DNA of 64,000 nucleotides from Mycolicibacterium sp. HK-90 (GCF_030486405.1 NZ_CP129613.1:4278001-4342000), one strand, 5' to 3'; positions 9,128-17,562 are shown, counted from the first letter of the stretch. The notes: a model not told the origin generated them from the sequence alone. Made by a program: numbers and translations.

Positions 9128-9631
9128 ATGAACTATCCACAGGGCGGCCATGTTTGGCACCAGACGCCTCCGCCGAACATGCCGCCCCAGGTCTATCCGG
9201 GCCAGCCCTACGCTCCTGGCTACTACGCGCCGCCTCCACCACCCAAGAAGTCAAGGGCCTGGCTCTGGGTGCTGCTCGCGATCCTGACCGTCATCGTCCT
9301 CGCCGTCGGCGGCTACGTCGTGTTCGTTGCCGTGGAATCAAAGCGCACCTGGACGGTGACATATCAGGTCAGCGGTTCGGGAAACTCCGCCGCGGTCCGA
9401 TATTCGGTGCGCGACGGCGGCACCACCACGGAGAACGTACATCTGCCGTGGACCAAGGAAGCCAGCTTCGGCGCATCCACGACGTTCGTGTTGGAGGTAA
9501 CTCCCGCTGCCATCAGCGACTCGGTTGCGTGCGAGGTGCGCGTCAACGGCCAACTCGTCGACAACGCCACAATTACCGGCGCGCCAGCAGTCTGTAACGG
9601 ATTGACCCCTGCCGCGAACCGATTTCTATAA
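9128..9631 (+). CDS. Membrane-anchored protein with MmpS-like C-terminal domain
   Basis: A 167-residue single-pass protein. Residues 1-40 are rich in Pro, Tyr and Gln (PPPNMPPQVYPGQPYAP) and should be cytoplasmic; one membrane helix is at about 44-65. The outer domain reads WTVTYQVSGSG, later LPWTKEASFG and a cysteine pair, the pattern of MmpS accessory proteins (beta-sandwich partners of MmpL transporters). No mmpL lies next to it, so it is an orphan with a proline-rich cytoplasmic extension. ATG at 9128 was chosen because the Pro-rich tail starts there. It ends four bases before the next gene, suggesting an operon. Confidence 0.75.
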   Translation: MNYPQGGHVWHQTPPPNMPPQVYPGQPYAPGYYAPPPPPKKSRAWLWVLLAILTVIVLAVGGYVVFVAVESKRTWTVTYQVSGSGNSAAVRYSVRDGGTTTENVHLPWTKEASFGASTTFVLEVTPAAISDSVACEVRVNGQLVDNATITGAPAVCNGLTPAANRFL

Positions 9632-9635
9632 CCCG

Positions 9636-10256
9636 ATGATCAGCGTCCGCACTCTCGCCCGCCGGGAACGCGAGGATTTCGCCGACCTGCTCGACGGGCT
9701 GAGCCCCCTGCAGTGGCAGGCGCCGACGTTGTGCGCGGGCTGGACCGTCCGTGACGTCGTCGTTCACACCATTTCGTACCTTGGGCAGACCCGGGTGGGC
9801 CTCACGGCGGCGATGCTGTCCGCACGCGGGCGGGTGGACCGGCTCAACGACCGCGCGCTGGAAGCCGGTGCCGGATCCGGACCCGACGAACTTCGCGCCC
9901 TGATGCGGGCGGGCGTCGACCCGTCGGGCGCCGGGGCGCTGTACGGCTGCCGGGTGGCGCTCATCGAATGCCTGATCCATCAGCAGGACATCCGGCGTCC
10001 GCTCGGCCTGCCCCGGATCATCCCGCCCGACGCGCTGCGGGCGTCACTGACGTACGCCCGGGTCAGCCCGGTGATCGGCGGTGCCTGGCGCACCCGCGGG
10101 CTGCGACTGATCGCCACCGATCTCGACTGGTCGGCCGGCCGCGGGCCCGAGGTCCACGGTCCGGGTGAGGCGCTGTTGCTGGCGATGACCGGGCGTGTGG
10201 GCGCCGTCGCTGACGAGCTGCAAGGTCCGGGCCTGGCGCAACTGGGCCGGCGATGA
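9636..10256 (+). CDS. Maleylpyruvate isomerase family mycothiol-dependent (DinB-fold) enzyme
   Basis: A 206-residue protein of the actinobacterial TIGR03083 type. The segment LARREREDFADLLDGLSPLQW followed by LCAGWTVRDVVVHTISY is the hallmark of the MDMPI N-terminal domain, a DinB-like four-helix bundle that binds metal and uses mycothiol as thiol cofactor. The downstream GCRVALIECLIHQQDIRRPL holds another histidine of the metal site. Which reaction it catalyses is not predictable; many paralogs occur per genome. It follows the MmpS-like gene by four bases. Confidence 0.82.
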   Translation: MISVRTLARREREDFADLLDGLSPLQWQAPTLCAGWTVRDVVVHTISYLGQTRVGLTAAMLSARGRVDRLNDRALEAGAGSGPDELRALMRAGVDPSGAGALYGCRVALIECLIHQQDIRRPLGLPRIIPPDALRASLTYARVSPVIGGAWRTRGLRLIATDLDWSAGRGPEVHGPGEALLLAMTGRVGAVADELQGPGLAQLGRR

Positions 10257-10521
10257 CACCCGCTCACACGGCCGCGTGGGTCCGATCCTATGCGATGGTG
10301 AATCAGCTACCCCCAGGGCAGCAGCGGTTGGCACCAGATGCCGCCCCAGTATCAGCGGTCTCGATCCGGCGTCGAATCGGCGCAGACCCGACCCCGAACG
10401 CGTAACGATCCGACCGCTCCCGTCGATTCTGTTAACGGACCGCCCCTAGCATCGGGCAGTGACGTGTCTCCGCATTCTGCCGAGCCGTCGCCCACGTCCG
10501 TTGCTCACCGCTGGAGGGTCG

Positions 10522-11709
10522 TTGAGAAGTCAGCCGATCGATGCGATCGACGGCTTCTGCACGCCCGAATTCGCCCGGGTGCGCGATGCCTTCGAGAACA
10601 ACTTCGCCGAGCACAATGAAATCGGCGCCGCCGTGGCGGTCTGGGTCGAGGGCGATCTGGTGGTCAACCTGTGGGGCGGATCGGCGGACGCGGCCGGCAC
10701 CCGGCCGTGGGAGCAGAACACTCTGGCCAGTGTGTATTCCGGGTCCAAGGGTCTGTTGAGCACGTGCATCCATCTGTTGGCCGACCGCGGTGAGATCGAC
10801 CTGAATGCCCCGGTGGCCCGGTATTGGCCCGAGTTCGGCCAGTGCGGGAAGCAGGACATCACCATCGCGATGGTGCTGGGCCACCGCTCGGGTGTGATCG
10901 GCCCACGCGAACCGATGGACTGGCGCCAGGTGACCGACTGGGACGCGGTGTGCGCTCGGATCGCGGCCGCGACGCCGTGGTGGCCGCCCGGGACTGCGCA
11001 GGGCTACCAGGTGGTGACGTTCGGGTTCATCCTCGGTGAGGTGGTGCGCCGGGTCACGGGCCGCACCCTGGGCCAGTACCTACGCACCGAGATCGCCGAA
11101 CCGTTGGGTGCCGACATTCATATCGGCTTGCCTGCCTGGCACCACCACCGGTGCGCGGAGATGGTGAACAAGCCGTCGGTGCGCAGCCTGCTGGCCGACA
11201 ACGGGGTCGAGGGACCGCCCGGTTCGCTGGGCGACCATCCGATGGCCGGTTGGGCGGTGTCGATGGATTTCGTGCCGGATGACGAGCTGGGCGTCCAAGC
11301 CCTCGACGCCTGGCGCGCGGCGGAGTTCCCGAGCACCAATGCGCACGTCTCGGCGCTCGGGATGGCCACCTTCTACAACGCCCTGGCCCAGGAGAAGCTG
11401 CTGACCCGCGAGCACATGGAGCGCTGCCGGGTCTCGCAGGGCGGATTCGACGCCGACGTGGTGCTGGGCGCGCGGGTCGCCGACCACGGTTGGGGTCTGG
11501 GCTACATGCTCAACCAGCGCGGTGTGGCCGGGCCGAACACCGGCATCTTCGGACACGGCGGGTCAGGTGGCTCGTTCGCTTTCGTCGATCTGGAGCACCG
11601 GATCGGCTACGCCTACGTGATGAACTATTTCGACGCCACCAAGTGCAACGCGGACCCGCGCACGGTCGCACTGTCCAACGAGGTGTACTCCGCTCTCGGC
11701 GTAATTTGA
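10522..11709 (+). CDS. Beta-lactamase-fold serine hydrolase/esterase, LipP type
   Basis: About 395 residues with the class C beta-lactamase/esterase fold. The nucleophile motif SGSK puts serine at 73 and lysine at 76; the catalytic tyrosine is probably Y162 in GYQVVTFGF; a HGGSGG motif near the end replaces KTG. Related proteins act as carboxylesterases rather than beta-lactamases. In M. tuberculosis lipP (Rv2463) follows tig on the way to nei and rpiB, as here, so orthology is likely. TTG at 10522 is preferred because GGAGGG lies just before it; a GTG at 10459 would add 21 basic residues. Confidence 0.85.
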   Translation: MRSQPIDAIDGFCTPEFARVRDAFENNFAEHNEIGAAVAVWVEGDLVVNLWGGSADAAGTRPWEQNTLASVYSGSKGLLSTCIHLLADRGEIDLNAPVARYWPEFGQCGKQDITIAMVLGHRSGVIGPREPMDWRQVTDWDAVCARIAAATPWWPPGTAQGYQVVTFGFILGEVVRRVTGRTLGQYLRTEIAEPLGADIHIGLPAWHHHRCAEMVNKPSVRSLLADNGVEGPPGSLGDHPMAGWAVSMDFVPDDELGVQALDAWRAAEFPSTNAHVSALGMATFYNALAQEKLLTREHMERCRVSQGGFDADVVLGARVADHGWGLGYMLNQRGVAGPNTGIFGHGGSGGSFAFVDLEHRIGYAYVMNYFDATKCNADPRTVALSNEVYSALGVI

Positions 11710-11760
11710 GTTCTCTTCGAGGATCCGGAATCGGCGTTTTCCGTCGGTACGCTGGACGCC

Positions 11761-12576
11761 ATGAACAGCGTTTTGCTGGTACTCATCATCTTGGTCATCG
11801 CCGCGATCGCGTTCGTGGTCTACACCTCGGCGAAGGCCAACGGCCGCCGTTCGGCGGAGTCGCTGGCTGACGCCAAGGCCGACGCCCGCCGGCTGATCGA
11901 GCGCCTGGGCGGGCAGGTGCTCAACCTCACCGGCTCCGACGATGCGTCCAAGCAGGCGCTGGCCGACGCCTCCGAGCGCTACACCGCGGCGTCCTCACAG
12001 ATCGACCAGGCCACCACCCCGAAGCAGGCCGCCCTGGCCAAGGAGAGCGCCATCGAAGGCCTCTACTACGTGCGGGCGGCCCGCACCGCGATGGGGATGG
12101 ATCCAGGTCCCGAGTTGGAGCAGCTGAGCGGGCAGCGTTCGGCGGGCTCGGTCACCGAGGACCGGCGGATCAACTTCGAGGGCCGCGAGATCGAGGCGTC
12201 CCCGGCACCTTCGGAACGCACCCCGAACTACTATCCCGGCGGCCGGGTGGCCGGACGCCCCGTACCGGCAGGCTGGTACTCCGAACCATGGTGGAAGCCG
12301 GCGCTCGTGGCCGGCGCCTGGGGCCTGGGCTCGGTGCTGTTGTTCGACGCGCTGTTCTCCGGGATGCACGGAGTCGATTACGGCGCACAGGGTTTCGAGA
12401 GCGGCTACGGTGACGGCTACTCCGATGGGTTCGCCGCGGGCCAGGACGGTGGCGCTGACGGCGGAGGCTTCGATGGCGGAGGCGACGCCGGCGGCGACTG
12501 GGGCGGCACGGATGCCGGCGGCTGGGACGGCGGCGGCGACTTCGGTGGCGATTTCGGGGACTTCGGCGGCTTCTGA
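11761..12576 (+). CDS. Membrane protein with coiled-coil region and Gly/Asp-rich tail (DUF1542-like)
   Basis: A 271-residue protein. Residues 1-22 form a membrane anchor. An Ala/Lys/Glu-rich helical region (about 28-120) resembles DUF1542 repeats. A second hydrophobic segment (VAGAWGLGSVLLFDALF) is near 185-205. The last 60 residues are almost only Gly, Asp, Ala, Phe and Trp, with GGGDAGGDWGG-type repeats and many acidic residues, resembling a disordered or metal-binding tail. The function is unknown; homologues occur across rapidly growing mycobacteria as far as I recall. It converges on nei. Confidence 0.72.
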   Translation: MNSVLLVLIILVIAAIAFVVYTSAKANGRRSAESLADAKADARRLIERLGGQVLNLTGSDDASKQALADASERYTAASSQIDQATTPKQAALAKESAIEGLYYVRAARTAMGMDPGPELEQLSGQRSAGSVTEDRRINFEGREIEASPAPSERTPNYYPGGRVAGRPVPAGWYSEPWWKPALVAGAWGLGSVLLFDALFSGMHGVDYGAQGFESGYGDGYSDGFAAGQDGGADGGGFDGGGDAGGDWGGTDAGGWDGGGDFGGDFGDFGGF

Positions 12577-12605
12577 CCCCAGGGGTCCGGCGGCCAGGGG
12601 CTGAC

Positions 12606-13400
12606 TCAGACCTGGCAGTCGGGACACCAGAACAGGTTTCGGCCCTCCAGTTCCGCGGTGCGCACCGTGGCCCCGCACACGCGGCACGCCTCCCCCGCCC
12701 GGCGATAGACGTAGGTGCGCGGCCGGCCGGGACCGTAGGACGGGGCGCCGTGATCGTGCTCGGGTCGGACCACCACGATCTTGCCCCGGCGCACCCCGAC
12801 CTGCATCAGCGCGACGAGATCAGTCCACATCGCGCTGAACTCGTCCTGCCCGACGTGGGTGCCCGGCCGGTAGGGGTCGATGCGATGACGGAACAGCAGC
12901 TCACTGCGGTACACATTGCCGACGCCGGCGATCACCGACTGGTCCATCAGCAGTGCGCCGATTGTCCTGCGCGACTTGCCGATTCGAGTCCAGGCCAACG
13001 CGGGGTCGGCATACTTGCGCAGCGGGTCGGGACCGAGCCGGGCCACCACATCGGCGATCTCGGGCTCGGCGAGCAGCTCGCACACCGTCGGGCCGCGCAG
13101 GTCGGTGCCGTACTCGGCGCCCACCAGCCGCATCCGGACCTGGCCGACCGGTAGCCCCAACGGGGCCAGGGCTTCGGTGAATGTCCCGTAGAGACCGAGG
13201 TGGATGTGCACCACCCGGCCGCCGTCGTAGTGGTGGAACAGGTGCTTACCCCAGGCCGAGGCCCGCTTGAACACCTGGCCGTTGACCGCGGCCGCCCCGT
13301 CGGCGAAGCGCCCCTGCGGGCTGGACACCACCACCGGCGCCCGACCGAACCGCTTCTGGTGCAGCCGGGCCAGCCGGTGCAGGGTGTGCCCTTCGGGCAT
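12606..13400 (-). CDS. Fpg/Nei family DNA glycosylase/AP lyase (Rv2464c homologue)
   Basis: A 264-residue base-excision repair enzyme. It starts MPEGHTLHRLA: after Met removal Pro is the Schiff-base nucleophile and E3 the general acid, typical of Nei/endonuclease VIII. The helix-two-turn-helix region (IAGVGNVYRSELLFRHRIDP) and the C-terminal zinc finger CRVC-X16-CPDC are complete, so the enzyme looks active on oxidised pyrimidines. Its gene lies three bases after rpiB, the same arrangement as Rv2464c-Rv2465c of M. tuberculosis. Confidence 0.93.
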   Translation of the reverse strand: MPEGHTLHRLARLHQKRFGRAPVVVSSPQGRFADGAAAVNGQVFKRASAWGKHLFHHYDGGRVVHIHLGLYGTFTEALAPLGLPVGQVRMRLVGAEYGTDLRGPTVCELLAEPEIADVVARLGPDPLRKYADPALAWTRIGKSRRTIGALLMDQSVIAGVGNVYRSELLFRHRIDPYRPGTHVGQDEFSAMWTDLVALMQVGVRRGKIVVVRPEHDHGAPSYGPGRPRTYVYRRAGEACRVCGATVRTAELEGRNLFWCPDCQV

Positions 13401-13403
13401 GGG

Positions 13404-13892
13404 TCAGGCAGGCGCGCCGGGAACCGGCGGGGCCACGTGATCCTTCTCGTATTCGGCCAGGATGTCGATGCGGCGCTGGTGGCGCTCGGCCTCCGACCAC
13501 GGCGTCGACAGGAACGCGTCGACGATGGCCAGCGCCTCCTCCTCGGAGTGCATGCGGCCGCCCAGGCCCATCAGCTGCGCGTTGTTGTGCTCGCGGGCCA
13601 GCTTGGCGGTCTCGACACTCCAGGCCAGGGCACAGCGGGCGCCGGGCACCTTGTTCGCCGCGATCTGCTCGCCGTTGCCCGAACCGCCGAGCACGATGCC
13701 CAGGCTGCCCGGATCGGCCACCGTCCTGACCGCGGCGTCGATGCAGAACGCGGGATAGTCGTCATCGGCGTCGTAGCTGTAGGCACCGCAGTCGATCGGC
13801 TCGTGGCCGTTCTTCTTGAGGTGCTCGATGATGGTCTGCTTGAACTCGAATCCGGCGTGGTCGGCACCGATGTAGACGCGCATGCCGGTCAT
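13404..13892 (-). CDS. rpiB: Ribose-5-phosphate isomerase B
   Basis: A 162-residue RpiB that interconverts ribose-5-phosphate and ribulose-5-phosphate. Seen motifs: GADHAG at 9-14 with D11 and H12, and GGSGNGEQIA with S71 and E75. In mycobacterial RpiB the Cys of E. coli is replaced by Ser and Glu75 serves as base, as here. The start MTGMRVY at 13892 matches the usual mycobacterial N-terminus. It is followed by nei. In M. tuberculosis the Rv2466c gene is directly upstream; here a 9.5-kb island separates them, and its last gene ends 18 bases upstream of the rpiB start. Confidence 0.96.
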   Translation of the reverse strand: MTGMRVYIGADHAGFEFKQTIIEHLKKNGHEPIDCGAYSYDADDDYPAFCIDAAVRTVADPGSLGIVLGGSGNGEQIAANKVPGARCALAWSVETAKLAREHNNAQLMGLGGRMHSEEEALAIVDAFLSTPWSEAERHQRRIDILAEYEKDHVAPPVPGAPA

Positions 13893-13910
13893 TGTGGCAG
13901 ATGGCGGCGA

Positions 13911-14870
13911 TCACCCGATGGTGATGGCGTCGAGGCGCTCCTTGATGAACGCCGACGAGGTGACGGGCTCGAGGCCGGTCACCCTGCCGATCGGCGGATC
14001 CAACGGGGTGACGAGTGCGTCGTGGTTGGCCTCGTAGAAATAGATCAGTGAGACCAGGTCCTCCTCTGGGGCATGCGGCTGCGGCGGCAGTACGCGGTGC
14101 CGCCCCGACGGCCAGCGCCGGCCACTCCAGTACTCCAACAGGTCACCGATGTTGACCGTGAGTGATCCCGGCTCCCACGGTGCGTCCTCCCAGCCTTCCT
14201 GCTCGGAGTAGACCTGCAGTCCGCCCGCCCCCGGCTCGCGGTCGAGGATGGTCACCGTGCCGAAGTCGGTGTGCGGGCCGATCCGGAACTGGCCCGGCTC
14301 GGGCTCCCCCACCACGCTCACCGGCGGGTAGTGGTTGATGTTCATCGTCCAGGTCGGCCGGTCCGCCAGCGCGACAAAGGGATTGGCCGGCAAGCCGAGG
14401 GCATGGGCGAAGAGGGCCAGCAGGTCGTCGGAGACCTTCCGCATGGCGGTGGTGTACTCGTCGACCAACGTTTGCAACGCCGGGACCTCGGTCGGCCACA
14501 CGTTGGGCGCGAACCAGATCCGGTCCACCTCGGGGTCGCCGGTCGCGGTCTCGGCGCCCAGGCTGTAGCTCTCCTTCAGATCGGGCGGGGTCTCGGTGCC
14601 CTCGGCGTAGCCGTTGGCCTCGGCGCCGGGTCCGATCCAGCCGTGCCCGCCGACCGGGACGGAGTAGGACTGCTTGATGGCGTCGGGCAGGGCGAAGAAC
14701 TCCCGGCTGGCCGCCCGAACCTTGGCCGCCAGTTCGGTGTCCACGCCGTGGCCGGTCACCACGATGAACCCGGCACGCTGCAGGCCGGCGTCCACCTCGG
14801 CGGCGACCGCGTCGGCCTCGGGTCCACCGGCGTACCAGCGGGACAGGTCAACTGTTGCGATGGCGCTCAT
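13911..14870 (-). CDS. Isopenicillin-N-synthase-family Fe(II)/2-oxoglutarate dioxygenase
   Basis: A 319-residue oxygenase of the IPNS/plant 2OG family. Fe(II) ligands are H200 and D202 (GPHTDFGTVTIL) and H258 (SGRHRVLPP). The 2-oxoglutarate anchor, normally Arg-X-Ser on the next strand, reads L272-V273-S274 (DLVSLIYFYEA), so the Arg is absent and either another residue binds the cosubstrate or the enzyme differs. Its ATG overlaps the stop of the cytosine deaminase gene (ATGA), tying it to pyrimidine metabolism. Fungal thymine-7-hydroxylase is in this superfamily, which makes oxidation of thymine or another pyrimidine a reasonable but unproven role. Confidence 0.8.
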   Translation of the reverse strand: MSAIATVDLSRWYAGGPEADAVAAEVDAGLQRAGFIVVTGHGVDTELAAKVRAASREFFALPDAIKQSYSVPVGGHGWIGPGAEANGYAEGTETPPDLKESYSLGAETATGDPEVDRIWFAPNVWPTEVPALQTLVDEYTTAMRKVSDDLLALFAHALGLPANPFVALADRPTWTMNINHYPPVSVVGEPEPGQFRIGPHTDFGTVTILDREPGAGGLQVYSEQEGWEDAPWEPGSLTVNIGDLLEYWSGRRWPSGRHRVLPPQPHAPEEDLVSLIYFYEANHDALVTPLDPPIGRVTGLEPVTSSAFIKERLDAITIG

Positions 14871-15307
14871 TCGCCGATGTCCTCCGCCCACAGATCGGGT
14901 CGCTCGGCGATGAAGTCCTCCATCATCGTCACGCAGCGTTCGTCGTCGAGCAGGGTAACCGCAACCCCGTGCTCGGCCAGCCAGTCGTGGCCACCGGTGA
15001 AGGTCCGGCTCTCCCCTATCACCACCGCGCCGATGTTGAACTGCCGGACCAGGCCGCTGCAGTACCAACAGGGTGACAGCGTCGTCACCATGATCGTGGA
15101 TCGGTAGCCGCGCTGGCGTCCGGCGGCCCGGAAGGCATCGGTCTCGGCGTGGATCGACGGGTCGTCGTTCTGCACCCTGCGGTTGTGGCCGGCGCCCAGC
15201 AGCGTCCCGTCGGAGCGGAACAGGGCGGCACCGATGGGGATCCCGCCTTCGGCCAAACCTTTTCGGGCCTCGGACACGGCGACGTCGAGCATCTGTTCCG
15301 GGGTCAT
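14867..15307 (-). CDS. Cytosine deaminase, yeast FCY1 type
   Basis: A 146-residue zinc deaminase of the CDA fold. Zinc ligands are H53 (IHAETDAF, E55 the proton shuttle), C80 and C83 (LSPCWYC). What separates it from TadA and guanine deaminases is the C-terminus: DDERCVTMMEDFIAERP followed by W and EDIGE, which closely matches the end of yeast cytosine deaminase as I remember it. The start GGIPIGAALF also matches. Expected reaction: cytosine to uracil, often also 5-methylcytosine to thymine. It is coupled by ATGA overlaps to the upstream permease and the downstream dioxygenase. Creatinine or another aminopyrimidine remains possible. Confidence 0.82.
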   Translation of the reverse strand: MTPEQMLDVAVSEARKGLAEGGIPIGAALFRSDGTLLGAGHNRRVQNDDPSIHAETDAFRAAGRQRGYRSTIMVTTLSPCWYCSGLVRQFNIGAVVIGESRTFTGGHDWLAEHGVAVTLLDDERCVTMMEDFIAERPDLWAEDIGE

Positions 15308-16698
15308 GCCGGCACTCGTTCCGTGGCGAGGCTGGAGCGACGCAGCACGAGGTAGCAGCCTCCGGCGAGGAGGAACCCGACGAAGAACGTGATGTCACCC
15401 AACTGCGGTACCTCCCGCACGATGAACCCCTGGAAGTGGTGTTGGTTGCAGAACAACGTCACCGAGGCGACCAGGCCGACCAGGAACGACACCAGGCCGG
15501 GCCAGTTCGTGTAGGACCGGTCATAGAGGAAGTGCGCGACGGGCGCGTCGCCGCGCAGGTACTCGTCGGCGAACATCACCCCGAGCCAGGGCCCGATCCA
15601 GTACGCGATGATCAGCAGGAAGGCCTCGTAGCTGGCAGCCGCGTCGGCCAGCGCCCACCAGGCGATGAGGAAGCCGACGATGCCGAAGAACGCGGTCGCC
15701 AGGGCGCGGGCGATATGGTGCGGCAGCTTGATCCCGATGGTCACGAAAGCCATTGCGCCCGAGTAGATGTTGATCGCATTCGCGGCGATCGCCCCGATGG
15801 CGATGGCCAGCAGGGTCAGGCTCGCCAGCCACGGGGCCAGTTCCGAGGTGAACGCGGTGGTCGGGTTGTCAGAGACCGCGGGACCGATGGTCACCGACGC
15901 CGCACCCACCGTCTGAAGCAGCATGCATGACACGAACAGCCCTGCGGCAGCGAAGAACCCGGTGCGCGGTCCGGCCTGGGACCGCGGCAGGTACCGGGTG
16001 TAGTCGGCGGCGTACGGCGCCCAGCCCGCGACATAACCGAAAGCGGTGCCCACGGTCAGCAGAAAGCCGCCCATGCCGCCGACACCGCCGCTGACCGCGG
16101 GAGCGCCGAGATCCGCCTTGGTCAGGATCACCACCGAGGTGATCGCGAAGATGACCGCGAGCACCGGGAAGGCCCACCGCTCGAACGCCTGAACCAGGTT
16201 GTGCCCGAACACCGCCAGCGCGGTCTGCACCACGACGACGAGCACCAGCGCCAGCACCGGCGCGATGCCGAACAGGGTGGACAACGCGAACGCGCCGCTG
16301 ACGCTGTTGGTGGCGAACCAGCCGATGCCGGCGGTCACCGTCATCAGCAGCGAAGGCACGGCGTTGCCCCGGAAGCCGAAAGCCAGCCGGCCCAGCACCA
16401 TCTGCGGGACGCCGTGTAGCGGTCCGCGCTTGGACAGGAAATAGTGCGCGAGCGCCCCGAGTCCGGTGCCCAGACCGAGGCCGGCCACGGCCTGCCAGAA
16501 CGTCATGCCGTACACGGACACCGCCAGCACCCCGAGGAAGATGGTGGCGAATTCCAGGTTCGGCGAGGTCCAGGTCCAGAACAACTGGCTCGGTTTCCCG
16601 TGCCGGTCGGCCTCGGCGATGAACTCGTTACCGCCCGGCTCGACAGCTGCGATCCGGTCGCGGTAGGAACCGTCGGTACTGGGCTCGGCCGCTGTCAT
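15304..16698 (-). CDS. NCS1-family cytosine/purine permease
   Basis: A 464-residue transporter with about twelve membrane helices. The region WTWTSPNLEFATIFLG (near residue 40), then GPLHGVPQMVLGRLAFG, GWFATNSVSG and GWAPYAADYTRYLP are typical of the NCS1 nucleobase/cation symporters of the Fcy2/CodB group. It should import cytosine or a related base for the deaminase encoded next, whose start overlaps its stop (ATGA). ATG at 16698 gives a normal N-terminus; the extra ten residues upstream look non-coding. The gene follows a GntR regulator by 60 bases on the same strand. Confidence 0.87.
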   Translation of the reverse strand: MTAAEPSTDGSYRDRIAAVEPGGNEFIAEADRHGKPSQLFWTWTSPNLEFATIFLGVLAVSVYGMTFWQAVAGLGLGTGLGALAHYFLSKRGPLHGVPQMVLGRLAFGFRGNAVPSLLMTVTAGIGWFATNSVSGAFALSTLFGIAPVLALVLVVVVQTALAVFGHNLVQAFERWAFPVLAVIFAITSVVILTKADLGAPAVSGGVGGMGGFLLTVGTAFGYVAGWAPYAADYTRYLPRSQAGPRTGFFAAAGLFVSCMLLQTVGAASVTIGPAVSDNPTTAFTSELAPWLASLTLLAIAIGAIAANAINIYSGAMAFVTIGIKLPHHIARALATAFFGIVGFLIAWWALADAAASYEAFLLIIAYWIGPWLGVMFADEYLRGDAPVAHFLYDRSYTNWPGLVSFLVGLVASVTLFCNQHHFQGFIVREVPQLGDITFFVGFLLAGGCYLVLRRSSLATERVPA

Positions 16699-16758
16699 GC
16701 GTACACCGTGGCGTGAACCGTGGCCCAACGCAAGCTGAACGCGGAGATTCGTTGGCGG

Positions 16759-17436
16759 TCAGTCGGGCTCGGCGACGGATAGCAACTCGCGGGCGCTGGT
16801 GACGATGTGGTCGTGGAGCGTAGACCGGCGCACCTCCGGCCCACCCGTCTTGATCGCGTGCAGTAGCGCACGATGCTCTTCGGGGATCGCCGACAGGCTC
16901 TCGTGGCGCCTGGCGAGCCGGTGGATCTGCATCCGTATGCGCGGTTGCACACTGGCCCACAGCTGCATCGCGTGTTCCGAGTGAGCGCTCTTGACGATTG
17001 TCTCGTGAAACAGCACGTCGAGCTCGTTGAGCAGATCCAGATCGTCAGCCGCCGCGGCGTCGTCCATGAGGGCCACGAGCCGCTGCAGCTCCGCCAGCAC
17101 AGCCGGATCGACGCTCGCCTTCTCCACCGCGAATTGCTCGATCGACAACCGCACGGGCAGTAACACTCCCAACAGTTCGTCGGCGCTCACCGTCGCCACG
17201 AATGCCCCGCGGTTGGGGATGTGATGCACCAAGCCTTCACTTTCCAGTTGCCGCAGTGCTTCGCGGACGGGGCCGGGGCTGGCGCTCAGGTGCGCGGCCA
17301 GCACGTCCTGTTTGAGCTGCGCGCCGGGCGCCAGGCTGCCTTTGACGATCTGCTCGCGCAGCCAGTCCGCGATCTGATGCCGCCGCGACGCGGGCAACGG
17401 GGCAACTGCGGCCAGTGGTTCCAGCGCCTCCGTCAA
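16759..17436 (-). CDS. GntR-family (FadR/FCD subgroup) transcriptional regulator
   Basis: A 225-residue regulator: an N-terminal winged helix-turn-helix (about 18-82, with SPGPVREALRQLESEGLVHH) and a C-terminal all-helical FCD ligand domain, with the histidine-rich helices expected for metal and carboxylate binding. The start is TTG at 17436, backed by AAAGGAG seven bases upstream. It is divergent from the ABC transporter operon and heads the permease-deaminase-dioxygenase genes, so it probably controls both. A palindrome at 17547-17562 in the shared intergenic region is the obvious operator. Confidence 0.88.
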   Translation of the reverse strand: MTEALEPLAAVAPLPASRRHQIADWLREQIVKGSLAPGAQLKQDVLAAHLSASPGPVREALRQLESEGLVHHIPNRGAFVATVSADELLGVLLPVRLSIEQFAVEKASVDPAVLAELQRLVALMDDAAAADDLDLLNELDVLFHETIVKSAHSEHAMQLWASVQPRIRMQIHRLARRHESLSAIPEEHRALLHAIKTGGPEVRRSTLHDHIVTSARELLSVAEPD

Positions 17437-17546
17437 GGTCGTTCTCCTTTACACAAGGTCGCCGGGGTTGCCCGGCGTCAATCCTATGCAGCCGCTTGCG
17501 CCCGTCCGGCGCAGACATCGGCATCTTCAACTGTTGCGTAGATTAC

Positions 17547-17562
17547 AGATTATAGATAATCT
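17547..17562. promoter_or_regulatory. Palindromic operator candidate for the divergent GntR
   Basis: AGATTATAGATAATCT has 7-bp perfect arms (AGATTAT/ATAATCT) around two bases. Just upstream, GATTACA adds a third related element, so GATTA-like units recur. The stretch is strikingly AT-rich for this genome and lies between divergent transcription units led by a FadR-type GntR gene. Function as its operator is inferred from position. Confidence 0.6.

Noticed and set aside
12577..12605. Short GACCCC/GGGGTC palindrome between the DUF1542-like gene and nei as a terminator
   Set aside because: The stem is only about six pairs with no T-run and almost no loop, too weak to call.
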